In this document: positions 5,883 to 12,554 of the stretch, piece after piece
Position numbering within the stretch: position 1 is the first letter of the stretch
How the letters are laid out: every line of letters begins with the position of its first letter
Source: an uncultured Collinsella sp.
GTDB lineage: Bacteria; Actinomycetota; Coriobacteriia; Coriobacteriales; Coriobacteriaceae
Assembly: GCA_900552705.1 (NCBI GenBank)
Contig: USAX01000043.1
Location: 1 to 13,258 of the forward strand
DNA length: 13,258 nt
Direction: 5' to 3'
Position numbers and translations under genes: made by a program
Notes under the pieces: model-generated
The model's database searches: none
What the model was told of the DNA's origin: nothing
The model's input: only the letters and a program-made list of their open reading frames with translations

Positions 5883-7262
5883 CTAATGCACAAACATGCG
5901 CACGAACTTGTGCTTCCAGCTTGTGTAAGGGGCATAGCGGAACGGCACGTCCAGCCACGTTGCCTTGTTCACGATGCTCTTCTTGTGGCTAAACGTATCG
6001 AAGCTCTCGCGTCCATGGTACTGTCCCATACCGCTCGCCCCCATGCCGCCAAAGCCCATATGGCTCGTGGCCAAATGCATAATGGTGTCATTAACACAGC
6101 CACCACCAAAGGGCACGTAACGCACAAAGCGCTGCTGAACCTCACGGTCTTGGCTAAAGATATACAGGGCCAGCGGCGTCGGACGATCCGTAATAAACGT
6201 CTCGGCCTCGTCTAGGCTCTCAAACGACAGCACCGGCAAGATGGGGCCGAAAATCTCCTCCTGCATTACGGCGTCCTCAGGCGCCACGCCGTCCAAAATC
6301 GTCGGCTCAATCTTGAGCGACGACTCGCGCGCGGTACCTCCCAGCACAACCTTGTCGGGGTCGATCAGCCCGCGTACGCGCGCGAAATGCTTGGCGTTGA
6401 CAATATGACCGTAATTCTCATTGTCGAGCGGATGCTCGCCAAACATGCGGCGGGCCTCCTCCTTGATGAGGTCCAGCAGCTCGTCGTGCACGCGCGCATC
6501 GACCAGCAGGTAGTCGGGCGCCACGCAGGTCTGCCCCACGTTGAGCCATTTACCAAAGGCGATACGGCGTGCCGCGACCTTCAAGTTAGCCGTCGCATCC
6601 ACGATGCAGGGACTCTTTCCGCCCAGCTCAAGCGTCACGGGTGTGAGGTTTTTACTTGCACGCTCCATGACGAGCTTGCCGACCGGAACGCTACCGGTAA
6701 AGAAGATCTTGTCCCAGCACTCATCGAGCAACGCTTCGTTTTCGGCACGCCCGCCTTCGACGACCGTCACCAAGCGCGGATCAAATGCCTCTTCACAGAT
6801 TTGCTTGAGCACCGCGCTCGATGCCGGAGCATAGGCGCTCGGCTTGATGACCACGGTATTGCCCGCGGCAAGGGCGCCGGCGAGTGGCTCGAGCGTCAGT
6901 AAAAACGGGTAGTTCCACGGAGCCATGATGAGTGTGACGCCATAGGGCACGGACTGCGTCTTGCACACACTCACGGCGTTGGCGAGGTCACACGGACGCA
7001 GGCGCGAGCGACTCCATCGAGCCACATGCGCAATCTGATAACGAATCTCGGAAAGCGAGGTGCCGATCTCGCACATATACGCCTCGTCATGCGACTTTCC
7101 CAAATCGGTCTTGAGCGCATGGGCAATATCGGCCTCGTGGGCCCGCACCGCATCGCGTAAACTCACGAGCGCACGACGTCGAGCATCGACATCAAACGTG
7201 GCGTGCGTCTTAAAATAGGTGCGCTGATCGGCAACGATGCGCGCGATTTCCTCGGTGTTCAT
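5883..7262 (-). CDS. NAD(P)-dependent aldehyde dehydrogenase (class 3-like)
   Basis: A 459-residue enzyme that oxidises an aldehyde to the acid. Visible features: APWNYPF with catalytic Asn117, FTGSVPVGK in the cofactor fold (about 188-196), LELGGKSP with general base Glu212, the nucleophile Cys246 in NVGQTCVAPDY, and EEIFGPILPV near residue 344. The short length and ending FRYAPYTSWKHKF resemble the ALDH3/YwdH group, which acts on medium-chain or aromatic aldehydes in other organisms; the substrate here is not known. The start at 7262 has an AGGAGG site that overlaps the stop codon of the alcohol dehydrogenase gene 8 bp upstream, so the two are translated from one mRNA and may be coupled. 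Confidence 0.92.
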   Translation of the reverse strand: MNTEEIARIVADQRTYFKTHATFDVDARRRALVSLRDAVRAHEADIAHALKTDLGKSHDEAYMCEIGTSLSEIRYQIAHVARWSRSRLRPCDLANAVSVCKTQSVPYGVTLIMAPWNYPFLLTLEPLAGALAAGNTVVIKPSAYAPASSAVLKQICEEAFDPRLVTVVEGGRAENEALLDECWDKIFFTGSVPVGKLVMERASKNLTPVTLELGGKSPCIVDATANLKVAARRIAFGKWLNVGQTCVAPDYLLVDARVHDELLDLIKEEARRMFGEHPLDNENYGHIVNAKHFARVRGLIDPDKVVLGGTARESSLKIEPTILDGVAPEDAVMQEEIFGPILPVLSFESLDEAETFITDRPTPLALYIFSQDREVQQRFVRYVPFGGGCVNDTIMHLATSHMGFGGMGASGMGQYHGRESFDTFSHKKSIVNKATWLDVPFRYAPYTSWKHKFVRMFVH

Positions 7263-7270
7263 GGGCCCTC

Positions 7271-8491
7271 CTAGTTCTCGTCTTCAAACATACCACCCGC
7301 AACGACCTCGTACATACGCTCGAGCTCCAAACGGTCCATCAAAAGTGGAACGGGGTATAGCGGATTGGCCTCGGCATCGGCATGGGCCGCCATTTGCGGA
7401 ATATCGGAGCGGCGAATACCCGAGACATATTTGGGGATTCCCAGGGCCTCGTTCATGCGGTCAACCCAATCGATAAAGGCCTCGGCCGCCAGGCTGTCCT
7501 GCGCGGTAGCCGGCGCAATGCCCGCCATGCGAGCAAGATCGGCAAGCTTGGGGGCGGCGGCGTCACCATAAGCGCGAAGCATGTGCGGCAGGATAATCGC
7601 GTTCGCCAAACCGTGCGGAATTCCGTATCGGCCGCCCAGACTGTGCGCGATGGCATGCACATATCCGACATAGGAGCGGGTAAACGCAACGCCCGCCTTA
7701 TACGCCGCCGAAAGCATATTGCGACGAGCGCGCATGTCGTCACCATGCTCATAGGCCTCGAGCAAATTGTCATGGATGAGCTGCACCGCCTGTCGCGCCA
7801 TCTTGCGCGTATAGGGCGTAGTGCTTCGCCCGATAAAGGCCTCGACGGCATGCGTCAGGGCATCCATACCCGTCTGTCCCGTAATGGAGGCGGGCAGGCC
7901 GCGCGTAAACTCGGGGTCGTGCACCGCAAAGCGCGGGATAAGCACAAAGTCGTTAATGGGGTACTTGTAGTGCGTCTCGTCATCGGTAATTACCGCCGCG
8001 AGCGTGACTTCGCTTCCCGTGCCTGCCGTGGTGGGAACGGCGATGAGAAGCGGCAGGCGACGATGAATCCGCAGCAGGCCGCGCATCTTGTTGATGGGCT
8101 TGTATGGCTGCGCAATGCGCGCCCCCACACCCTTGGCGCAGTCCATGGCCGAACCGCCACCAAAGCCGATAATGGCCTGGCAGGCGCTCGCGCGATACAG
8201 GGACGCCGCTTCCTCCACGTTTGAGACCGTGGGGTTCGCACGTGTTTCGGCATAGACCGCAACGCCAATTCCCTTGGACGCGAGCGCTGTCTCGAGCGGT
8301 GCCGTGAGCCCCAGACGGGCAATGCCGGGATCCGTCACGATAAGGACCTTCTGGATCGAGCGCTTTTGAAGCACCGCGGGCACATCCTCGGCATGCTCTA
8401 AAATGCGCGGCTCGGTATAGGGCAGGATTGGCAATGCAATGCGAAAAACCGTCTGATATGTTCGACACCAGGCACGACGGGCTAGATGCAT
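7271..8491 (-). CDS. Iron-containing alcohol dehydrogenase
   Basis: A 406-residue group III (iron-type) alcohol dehydrogenase that interconverts an alcohol and an aldehyde. Motifs: FGGGSAMDCAK (about 110-120, cofactor), PTTAGTGSEVT (153-163), and metal ligands Asp210 and His214 in GMDALTHAVEAF, His279 in YVHAIAHSLGG and His293 in IPHGLANA, with the same 14-residue spacing as FucO. The open frame extends to 8572, but ATG at 8491 has AAGGAG 8 nt upstream and begins the protein sensibly. It is the first gene of a two-gene operon with the aldehyde dehydrogenase. Together they could turn an alcohol into an acid with NADH gain, or run the other way to dispose of electrons; the alcohol cannot be named. 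Confidence 0.9.
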   Translation of the reverse strand: MHLARRAWCRTYQTVFRIALPILPYTEPRILEHAEDVPAVLQKRSIQKVLIVTDPGIARLGLTAPLETALASKGIGVAVYAETRANPTVSNVEEAASLYRASACQAIIGFGGGSAMDCAKGVGARIAQPYKPINKMRGLLRIHRRLPLLIAVPTTAGTGSEVTLAAVITDDETHYKYPINDFVLIPRFAVHDPEFTRGLPASITGQTGMDALTHAVEAFIGRSTTPYTRKMARQAVQLIHDNLLEAYEHGDDMRARRNMLSAAYKAGVAFTRSYVGYVHAIAHSLGGRYGIPHGLANAIILPHMLRAYGDAAAPKLADLARMAGIAPATAQDSLAAEAFIDWVDRMNEALGIPKYVSGIRRSDIPQMAAHADAEANPLYPVPLLMDRLELERMYEVVAGGMFEDEN

Positions 8492-8509
8492 AAAGGAAAC
8501 TCCTTCATT

Positions 8510-8525
8510 TGTTGATAGGTCAACA
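8510..8525. promoter_or_regulatory. Palindrome upstream of the alcohol dehydrogenase start
   Basis: TGTTGA and TCAACA are perfect 6-bp arms around 4 nt, about 20 nt before the alcohol dehydrogenase ATG and next to its ribosome site. It could be an operator for a dimeric regulator or a small RNA hairpin affecting translation. I could not place a convincing promoter for this operon. Confidence 0.35.
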
Positions 8526-8636
8526 TTTGCTCGACCGATTGTACTCATCGGAGGTCGCACGAGGTCTAGCAATCGTTAATCAATCAACATCTTCACATGC
8601 CCAAAATTGTTTTATTAAAAATCATTCCTAATAGGC

Positions 8637-8664
8637 TTCACATTCGGTCGCATTTATGGATAAT
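8637..8664 (+). promoter_or_regulatory. Rubrerythrin promoter
   Basis: TTCACA (8637-8642) and GATAAT (8659-8664) each differ from the sigma-70 consensus at one base and are 16 bp apart. RNA would start near 8671, giving a leader of about 78 nt. The upstream stretch 8600-8635 is AT-rich, which can strengthen a promoter. Confidence 0.5.
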
Positions 8665-8682
8665 AGAACTCGTCAAGACGCA

Positions 8683-8744
8683 CGTCCGGAGAGGGCCCTT
8701 ACGGGACCGGACGAGCGCGCCATCGCCATCGATCGAAAGGATCG
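8683..8744 (+). other. Structured leader of the rubrerythrin mRNA
   Basis: CGTCCGG (8683-8689) pairs with CCGGACG (8707-8713), enclosing a possible CCC/GGG inner pairing. A second small hairpin, CGATC (8730-8734) with GATCG (8740-8744), holds the ribosome site AAAGGA (8736-8741) in its loop and right arm. I do not recognise a known riboswitch; the folds may tune translation or RNA stability. Confidence 0.4.
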
Positions 8745-8748
8745 AATT

Positions 8749-9309
8749 ATGAAGTTTGTTTGCCCCGTTTGCGGTTATGTGGAAGAGTTCGACGGCGACC
8801 AGCTGCCCGAGGATTTCAAGTGCCCCCAGTGCGGCGTTCCCGGCTCTCGCTTCCTGAAGCAGGAGGAGGGTCAGCTCGAGTGGGCTGCCGAGCACGTCGT
8901 GGGCGTCGCCAAGATGGAGGGCGTCTCCGAGGACATCGTTGCTGACCTGCGCGCCAACTTTGAGGGCGAGTGCTCTGAGGTCGGTATGTACCTGGCCATG
9001 GCTCGCGTCGCTCATCGCGAGGGCTATCCCGAGATCGGCCTGTACTGGGAGAAGGCTGCCCACGAGGAGGCCGAGCACGCCGCCAAGTTCGCCGAGCTCC
9101 TGGGCGAGGTCGTGACCGACTCCACCAAGAAGAACCTCGAGATGCGCGTTGAGGCCGAGAACGGCGCCACCGCCGGCAAGACCGATCTCGCCAAGCGCGC
9201 CAAGGCCGCTGGTCTCGATGCCATCCACGACACCGTGCACGAGATGGCTCGCGACGAGGCTCGCCACGGCAAGGCTTTCGCCGGCCTGCTAAAGCGCTAC
9301 TTCGGCTAA
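8749..9309 (+). CDS. Reverse rubrerythrin (N-terminal rubredoxin domain plus di-iron domain)
   Basis: A 186-residue peroxide/oxygen detoxification protein of anaerobes. Residues 1-35 are a rubredoxin-like iron site with CPVCG and CPQCG (Cys5, Cys8, Cys25, Cys28). Residues about 50-186 are a ferritin-like four-helix bundle with Glu72, EEAEH (Glu107, His110), Glu137 and DEARH (Glu170, His173) as di-iron ligands. The rubredoxin domain is N-terminal, opposite to classical rubrerythrin, matching the reverse rubrerythrins known from clostridia, which reduce H2O2 and O2 with electrons from NAD(P)H via partner proteins. The open frame extends to 8656, but ATG 8749 has the ribosome site AAAGGA and starts exactly at the rubredoxin domain. 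Codons are strongly GC-ending, a sign of high expression. It is monocistronic, between its own promoter and terminator. Confidence 0.93.
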   Translation: MKFVCPVCGYVEEFDGDQLPEDFKCPQCGVPGSRFLKQEEGQLEWAAEHVVGVAKMEGVSEDIVADLRANFEGECSEVGMYLAMARVAHREGYPEIGLYWEKAAHEEAEHAAKFAELLGEVVTDSTKKNLEMRVEAENGATAGKTDLAKRAKAAGLDAIHDTVHEMARDEARHGKAFAGLLKRYFG

Positions 9310-9342
9310 GCCAAACGCCTGAGAGACATTCTCTAGCTTTAT

Positions 9343-9373
9343 AAGGCCCGGACCGCATGGTTCGGGCCTTTTT
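9343..9373 (+). terminator. Rubrerythrin terminator
   Basis: AAGGCCCG (9343-9350) pairs with CGGGCCTT (9363-9370), with an inner ACC/GGT, and the stem runs straight into five T residues (9369-9373). It lies 33 nt after the stop codon. Confidence 0.9.
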
Positions 9374-9440
9374 CGTGTCTTGCAAACCAGTTAACGTCCC
9401 AAAAATAGGACCACCTTTGACATCGGCTTCGCGTCAAAAA

Positions 9441-9563
9441 CTAAGTGAGTGGCCTTTTGGGAACTTGTCGAGCAGACCACCCGTATTGCTTTATAAAACC
9501 GCAGGTAGATAGCTTGCCGCAAAACAATCTGGTCGCCATCACGCTAAAAGTCTACTCACTTAG
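9441..9563 (-). repeat. 123-bp palindromic-ended element, copy A
   Basis: It aligns without a gap to 10861-10983, with 94 of 123 bases identical by my count. Its ends are perfect inverted copies (CTAAGTGAGT 9441-9450, ACTCACTTAG 9554-9563) and the pairing continues inward to about 20 bp with one mismatch and two G-T pairs. On the minus strand it begins inside the 3' end of the nuclease-like gene, supplying Leu-Ser-Glu-stop, and its far end is followed by five T residues (9440-9436), so this copy could also act as a terminator. There is no transposase, and no coding signal: differences are spread over all three codon positions. Confidence 0.85.
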
Positions 9564-10679
9564 ATTTGCAACCGTCCATGATCGGGCCTTTTTGTGTCTA
9601 ACGGGCATCTTTTTGTCGATTTCTCCCAGTTTTGACCAGTCAACGAATAGCTCAGACCGAAGTAATGCCTCGGCCCCTTGCTCCTCCAAGCTTTTATCGC
9701 GATATTCAACATCGAGCAACCTGCATACGGCCTTAACAATCGCATGGAATCTATCATCATCGGATATCTGTCCGTGTGTCAGGAGAAATACATCGTAGCC
9801 CATGGCCTGAAGCGCCGTCATGCGGTCGGCGTCACGCAAACCATCCCCGGCTCGCCCGTGTGAGCCCTTTCCTTGGCATTCAATGGCCACCTGTCGCTCT
9901 CCGTCCGGCGAAGAAAGAAGTAGGTCGATATATACACGGGACTTGCCTACAATCGCCCGAGCACTTGCGCTTAGCGCCACTTCGACATTGAGCTCTATGC
10001 CGCAAAAACCTTCGCCTCCCAATGATCGTGGCAACCCAAGCAACAAATACGTCTCAACCTCAAAAGGCGATGCGGCACCCAGTGGAACGAGATGCGATAC
10101 CGCGACAAATCGCTTGCCGTAACGCATCCCACAAACATCTGAACAAAAACGGTCAAGATCTCCGTCCAAAACCAAAGCGTCGCGCCGCCACAAATTTGAG
10201 GCGGCACCGTCCTCGGACGGGCAACGTGCCCAACCAAAGGTTGCCGGAATCGCGCCCGACTCAATTGCACGCGAAAGCTCTGCCTCGAGTGCTGCTGGCA
10301 AGGCACAAACCGTAAACAAGCCGCACATCTCCGCCAATACCAAAAGCAGCTGGAGATCCGTCAGATGCCGCGACATGATGAATGCCGTCAGCAAAGGAGA
10401 TGTGACCAAAAACCCATGTTCCGTTTCCAGCACGGATTCCCTGGGAAGCTCACCAAGGAACAGCCGTTGCCTAACGCTGGCAGGACAAGTCCGCTTATTT
10501 CTCGTCCCAACCAATGTATGCAACGGCAAGCCGAGCGCAACCGCAGCCGTCGGGTTACGGGCGAGGCCATATCGCTGCCGGTCTTCTTCCGGTCGTGGAA
10601 GTGGCGGACACAAAGCGAGGGCTTGAGGAGGCAAACGCCAGTACCTAAAAGCCGATATGTCACAAAGTAGATCCTTCAT
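9552..10679 (-). CDS. DUF559/Vsr-like nuclease-fold protein with AbiEi-like N-terminal region
   Basis: About 375 residues. The C-terminal part (about 245-325) looks like the DUF559 restriction-endonuclease-like fold: VYIDLLL (Asp252), IECQGKGSH (Glu267, Lys271, His274), then LRDADRMTALQAMGYDVFLL. The Asp usual in the family's VEVDG motif is Gln269 here. Residues 1-125 (DISAFRYWRLPP, FLVTSPLLTAFIMSRHL) resemble the region linked to AbiEi-type antitoxins in many actinobacterial DUF559 proteins; that likeness is from memory and weak. The function is unknown; DNA repair, defence or regulation are all possible. ATG 10679 or GTG 10685 could be the start, and neither has a ribosome site. The last codons (Leu-Ser-Glu-stop) come from repeat copy A. 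It is a lone gene with a copy of the repeat on each side. Confidence 0.65.
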   Translation of the reverse strand: MKDLLCDISAFRYWRLPPQALALCPPLPRPEEDRQRYGLARNPTAAVALGLPLHTLVGTRNKRTCPASVRQRLFLGELPRESVLETEHGFLVTSPLLTAFIMSRHLTDLQLLLVLAEMCGLFTVCALPAALEAELSRAIESGAIPATFGWARCPSEDGAASNLWRRDALVLDGDLDRFCSDVCGMRYGKRFVAVSHLVPLGAASPFEVETYLLLGLPRSLGGEGFCGIELNVEVALSASARAIVGKSRVYIDLLLSSPDGERQVAIECQGKGSHGRAGDGLRDADRMTALQAMGYDVFLLTHGQISDDDRFHAIVKAVCRLLDVEYRDKSLEEQGAEALLRSELFVDWSKLGEIDKKMPVRHKKARSWTVANLSE

Positions 10680-10762
10680 AGGCACAGGAAAACACGGATT
10701 TCAACCCGGGTACTCCCGCATTGGCGCAAACGTACCGAAAAGGGCGCCGAACGGACTGTTAA

Positions 10763-10828
10763 GTTTTCAACAGCCTTCCCCAACTGGCCAAAAGCTTGCC
10801 AAGAACTGGACGGAGTCCTGTTGAAAAC
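10763..10828. repeat. 11-bp inverted repeat upstream of the nuclease-like gene
   Basis: GTTTTCAACAG (10763-10773) and CTGTTGAAAAC (10818-10828) are perfect inverted arms 44 bp apart. The interior contains the palindromes TGGCCA and AAGCTT and two CCAGTT copies on the minus strand. It lies between repeat copy B and the nuclease-like gene. It could be a second small repeat, a terminator-like fold for the pdxR transcript (no T-run) or an operator pair. Confidence 0.5.
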
Positions 10829-10860
10829 CCGCTATTTCTCTCATGCGGAAGCTTTGCACA

Positions 10861-10983
10861 GCAAGTGAGTAGGCTTTTTGGAAACTCCCGAGCAGGCAGG
10901 CCATCTTGTCTTGCAAAGCCGCAGGTAGACGACTTGCTGCAAAACGGTCTGGTCGGCATAACGCCAAAAGTCTACTCACTTAG
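10861..10983 (-). repeat. 123-bp palindromic-ended element, copy B
   Basis: Second copy of the element at 9441-9563, same length and orientation. Its inverted ends are AAGTGAGTAG (10863-10872) and CTACTCACTTAG (10972-10983), with pairing extending to about 18 bp. On the minus strand it begins within the 3' end of pdxR and again supplies Leu-Ser-Glu-stop. The best-conserved part is the gene-stop side: the last 43 bases of the alignment show only 5 differences. Unlike copy A it has no T-run after its distal end. Confidence 0.85.
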
Positions 10984-12417
10984 GCTAGAGGGCACCCCCA
11001 TTAGCTGTGATTCCAGGGTGTTTAGCGCATTTGGACTCAAATCGTCATACTGGACAAGGATTCGAGCCAAGTTTTTAGGGACAGATGCGCCATCGGCACA
11101 CCAAAAGCAGTCACCGATATCGATATAAGGGATATTCGAGCGCATAAGTGCCCGCGTAAAAGAGCTTCCGCCCGCGCCACGCTCCGCAACCACGATGCAG
11201 TAAAGGCCCGCGTCTGCATGCTCGATCGAGACCTCTCCTGCCGGAAATACCTTCCGCACAAGCGCCATCAGGCCATCACGCGCCTCGCGAGCACGAACGC
11301 GCACGCGGTTCACATGTCGCTCGTAATCACCCGATTCCAGCAAACGCGCCAAAGCGACCTGGTCAACAGAGCTCACCGACGAGGCGTAGAAACCAAGGTT
11401 GCGCCTAAACCGCTCCATTAACTCATCGGGCAACACCATGTACGCCAAACGCAACGCCGATGAAAGGCTCTTCGAAAACGTGTTGGTGTAGATAACCGAC
11501 TGGGCGGCATCGATCGACGCGAGCGCGGGAATCGGCTTCCCGGCAAGGCGAAACTCACAATCAAAGTCATCTTCGATGAGATACCGACCTGGTCGCTCGG
11601 CGGCCCAGCTCAGCAGCGCATAGCGACGTGCAACGCTCGTCACAAGGCCGGTCGGATACTGATGGGACGGCATCAGGTGAAGAACATCGGTCCCAGTTTT
11701 CTGCAGAGCGCTCAGGTCCACGCCGTCGTCATCCAACGGGATATGTCGAACTTCGCAACCCATAGCCTGGTAGATGCGCGTCAGCCGCAAATAGCCCGGA
11801 TTCTCAACGGCATATACCTTGTCGGCTCCAAGCAGCTGAACCAACATGGTATCGAGCAGCTGGGCGCCCGCACCGATAACAATGTTGTCGGGATCGACAT
11901 TCATGCCCCTTGTCCCGCGTAAATGGTGAGCAATTGCGCGTCGTAGCCGAGCGGTGCCCTGTGCCGGCGCAGTCGAAAAGATTTCGCGTTCGTCTTCGGA
12001 TGCCAGCGTCGCCCGCAGTGCGCTTTGCCAAAGCCGCGCCGCCTCCAAAGTGGAAGGAGAAAGCGCATCGAATCGCTCGACCTGTCCGTTGACATCACGC
12101 GCACTGGGGCCCACAGAGACGGCATCTCGGTCGATGCCCTCCGCAGCCAAAGCCAAGACCGGTGCATCCGGAAGCTCGCAAGCGTAGTAGCCACGACGCG
12201 GCATTGAGCAAATATAGCCCTCGGCAAGTAGCTGGCTATATGCGTTCTCGATGGTAATGACACTGATTCCCAGATGACTGGCAAAGGCGCGCTTAGACGG
12301 CAGATGCTCCCCCGCCGCAATGCGTCCAGCAACGATATCATCTCGAATTTGCTGGTAAACATACTCATAGAGCGATGCTTCGCCGCGATTTTCCAAATTG
12401 TAGTCAAGCATGGGCAT
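10972..12417 (-). CDS. pdxR: PdxR, MocR-type GntR regulator of PLP synthesis
   Basis: About 481 residues with a GntR winged-helix domain (about 14-80: PSKRAFASHLGISVITIENAY) joined to an aminotransferase-fold domain (about 120-470). MocR landmarks are SHQYPTG (His252), IEDDFDCEFR (Asp283/284), the PLP-binding Lys316 in TNTFSKSLSSALRLAYMV and Arg323. Such proteins sense pyridoxal phosphate, and PdxR family members control pdxST; the divergent pdxS next door supports this identity directly. Possible starts are GTG 12420, ATG 12417 and ATG 12411; AAGG 7 nt before 12417 favours that one. The final Leu-Ser-Glu-stop lies in repeat copy B, so the native C-terminus may have been altered; the tail after ESQLMGV is not a conserved part as far as I can judge. 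Confidence 0.9.
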   Translation of the reverse strand: MPMLDYNLENRGEASLYEYVYQQIRDDIVAGRIAAGEHLPSKRAFASHLGISVITIENAYSQLLAEGYICSMPRRGYYACELPDAPVLALAAEGIDRDAVSVGPSARDVNGQVERFDALSPSTLEAARLWQSALRATLASEDEREIFSTAPAQGTARLRRAIAHHLRGTRGMNVDPDNIVIGAGAQLLDTMLVQLLGADKVYAVENPGYLRLTRIYQAMGCEVRHIPLDDDGVDLSALQKTGTDVLHLMPSHQYPTGLVTSVARRYALLSWAAERPGRYLIEDDFDCEFRLAGKPIPALASIDAAQSVIYTNTFSKSLSSALRLAYMVLPDELMERFRRNLGFYASSVSSVDQVALARLLESGDYERHVNRVRVRAREARDGLMALVRKVFPAGEVSIEHADAGLYCIVVAERGAGGSSFTRALMRSNIPYIDIGDCFWCADGASVPKNLARILVQYDDLSPNALNTLESQLMGVPSSLSE

Positions 12418-12420
12418 CAC

Positions 12421-12462
12421 CTGACCTTATCGAATCATTCAATCTGGCATTAGTCTGACCTT
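12421..12462. promoter_or_regulatory. PdxR-binding direct repeats in the pdxR-pdxS intergenic region
   Basis: CTGACCTT occurs at 12421-12428 and again at 12455-12462, with a degenerate copy CTGGCATT at 12444-12451. MocR/PdxR proteins generally bind direct repeats in the shared divergent promoter, so these are the likely operator. The first copy is next to the pdxR start (autoregulation), the last touches the pdxS -35 region (activation). Confidence 0.55.
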
Positions 12463-12489
12463 GTTATTATCTCGAAAACTGAGTATTTC
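12461..12489 (+). promoter_or_regulatory. Candidate pdxS promoter
   Basis: TTGTTA (12461-12466) and TATTTC (12484-12489) are 17 bp apart. The -10 is poor and the -35 overlaps the CTGACCTT repeat, as expected for a promoter that needs an activator. The leader would be about 60 nt. Confidence 0.35.
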
Positions 12490-12554
12490 GCCATACCCAG
12501 CTCCCCGATAGGATGTTCCGTCAAGCAATGTACATGCCAACCAAGGGAGCAACC

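Noticed and set aside
8638..9267. A 209-codon open frame antisense to rubrerythrin
   Set aside because: It mirrors a highly biased, well-recognised gene; its Leu/Gly/Ala-rich product is a by-product of GC-ending codons.
9441..9563. A classical integron attC site
   Set aside because: The ends are CTAAGTGAGT/ACTCACTTAG, not GTTRRRY/RYYYAAC, and no integron integrase is present in the window.
9445..9567. The 123-bp element as a coding sequence (both copies give similar peptides ending KVYSLR on the plus strand)
   Set aside because: Differences between the copies fall about equally on all three codon positions (11, 7 and 11), so there is no sign of selection on protein; the inverted ends explain the similarity better.
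10759..10979. Two open frames of 66-70 codons on the minus strand downstream of pdxR
   Set aside because: They consist largely of repeat copy B and the inverted repeat and lack ribosome sites.
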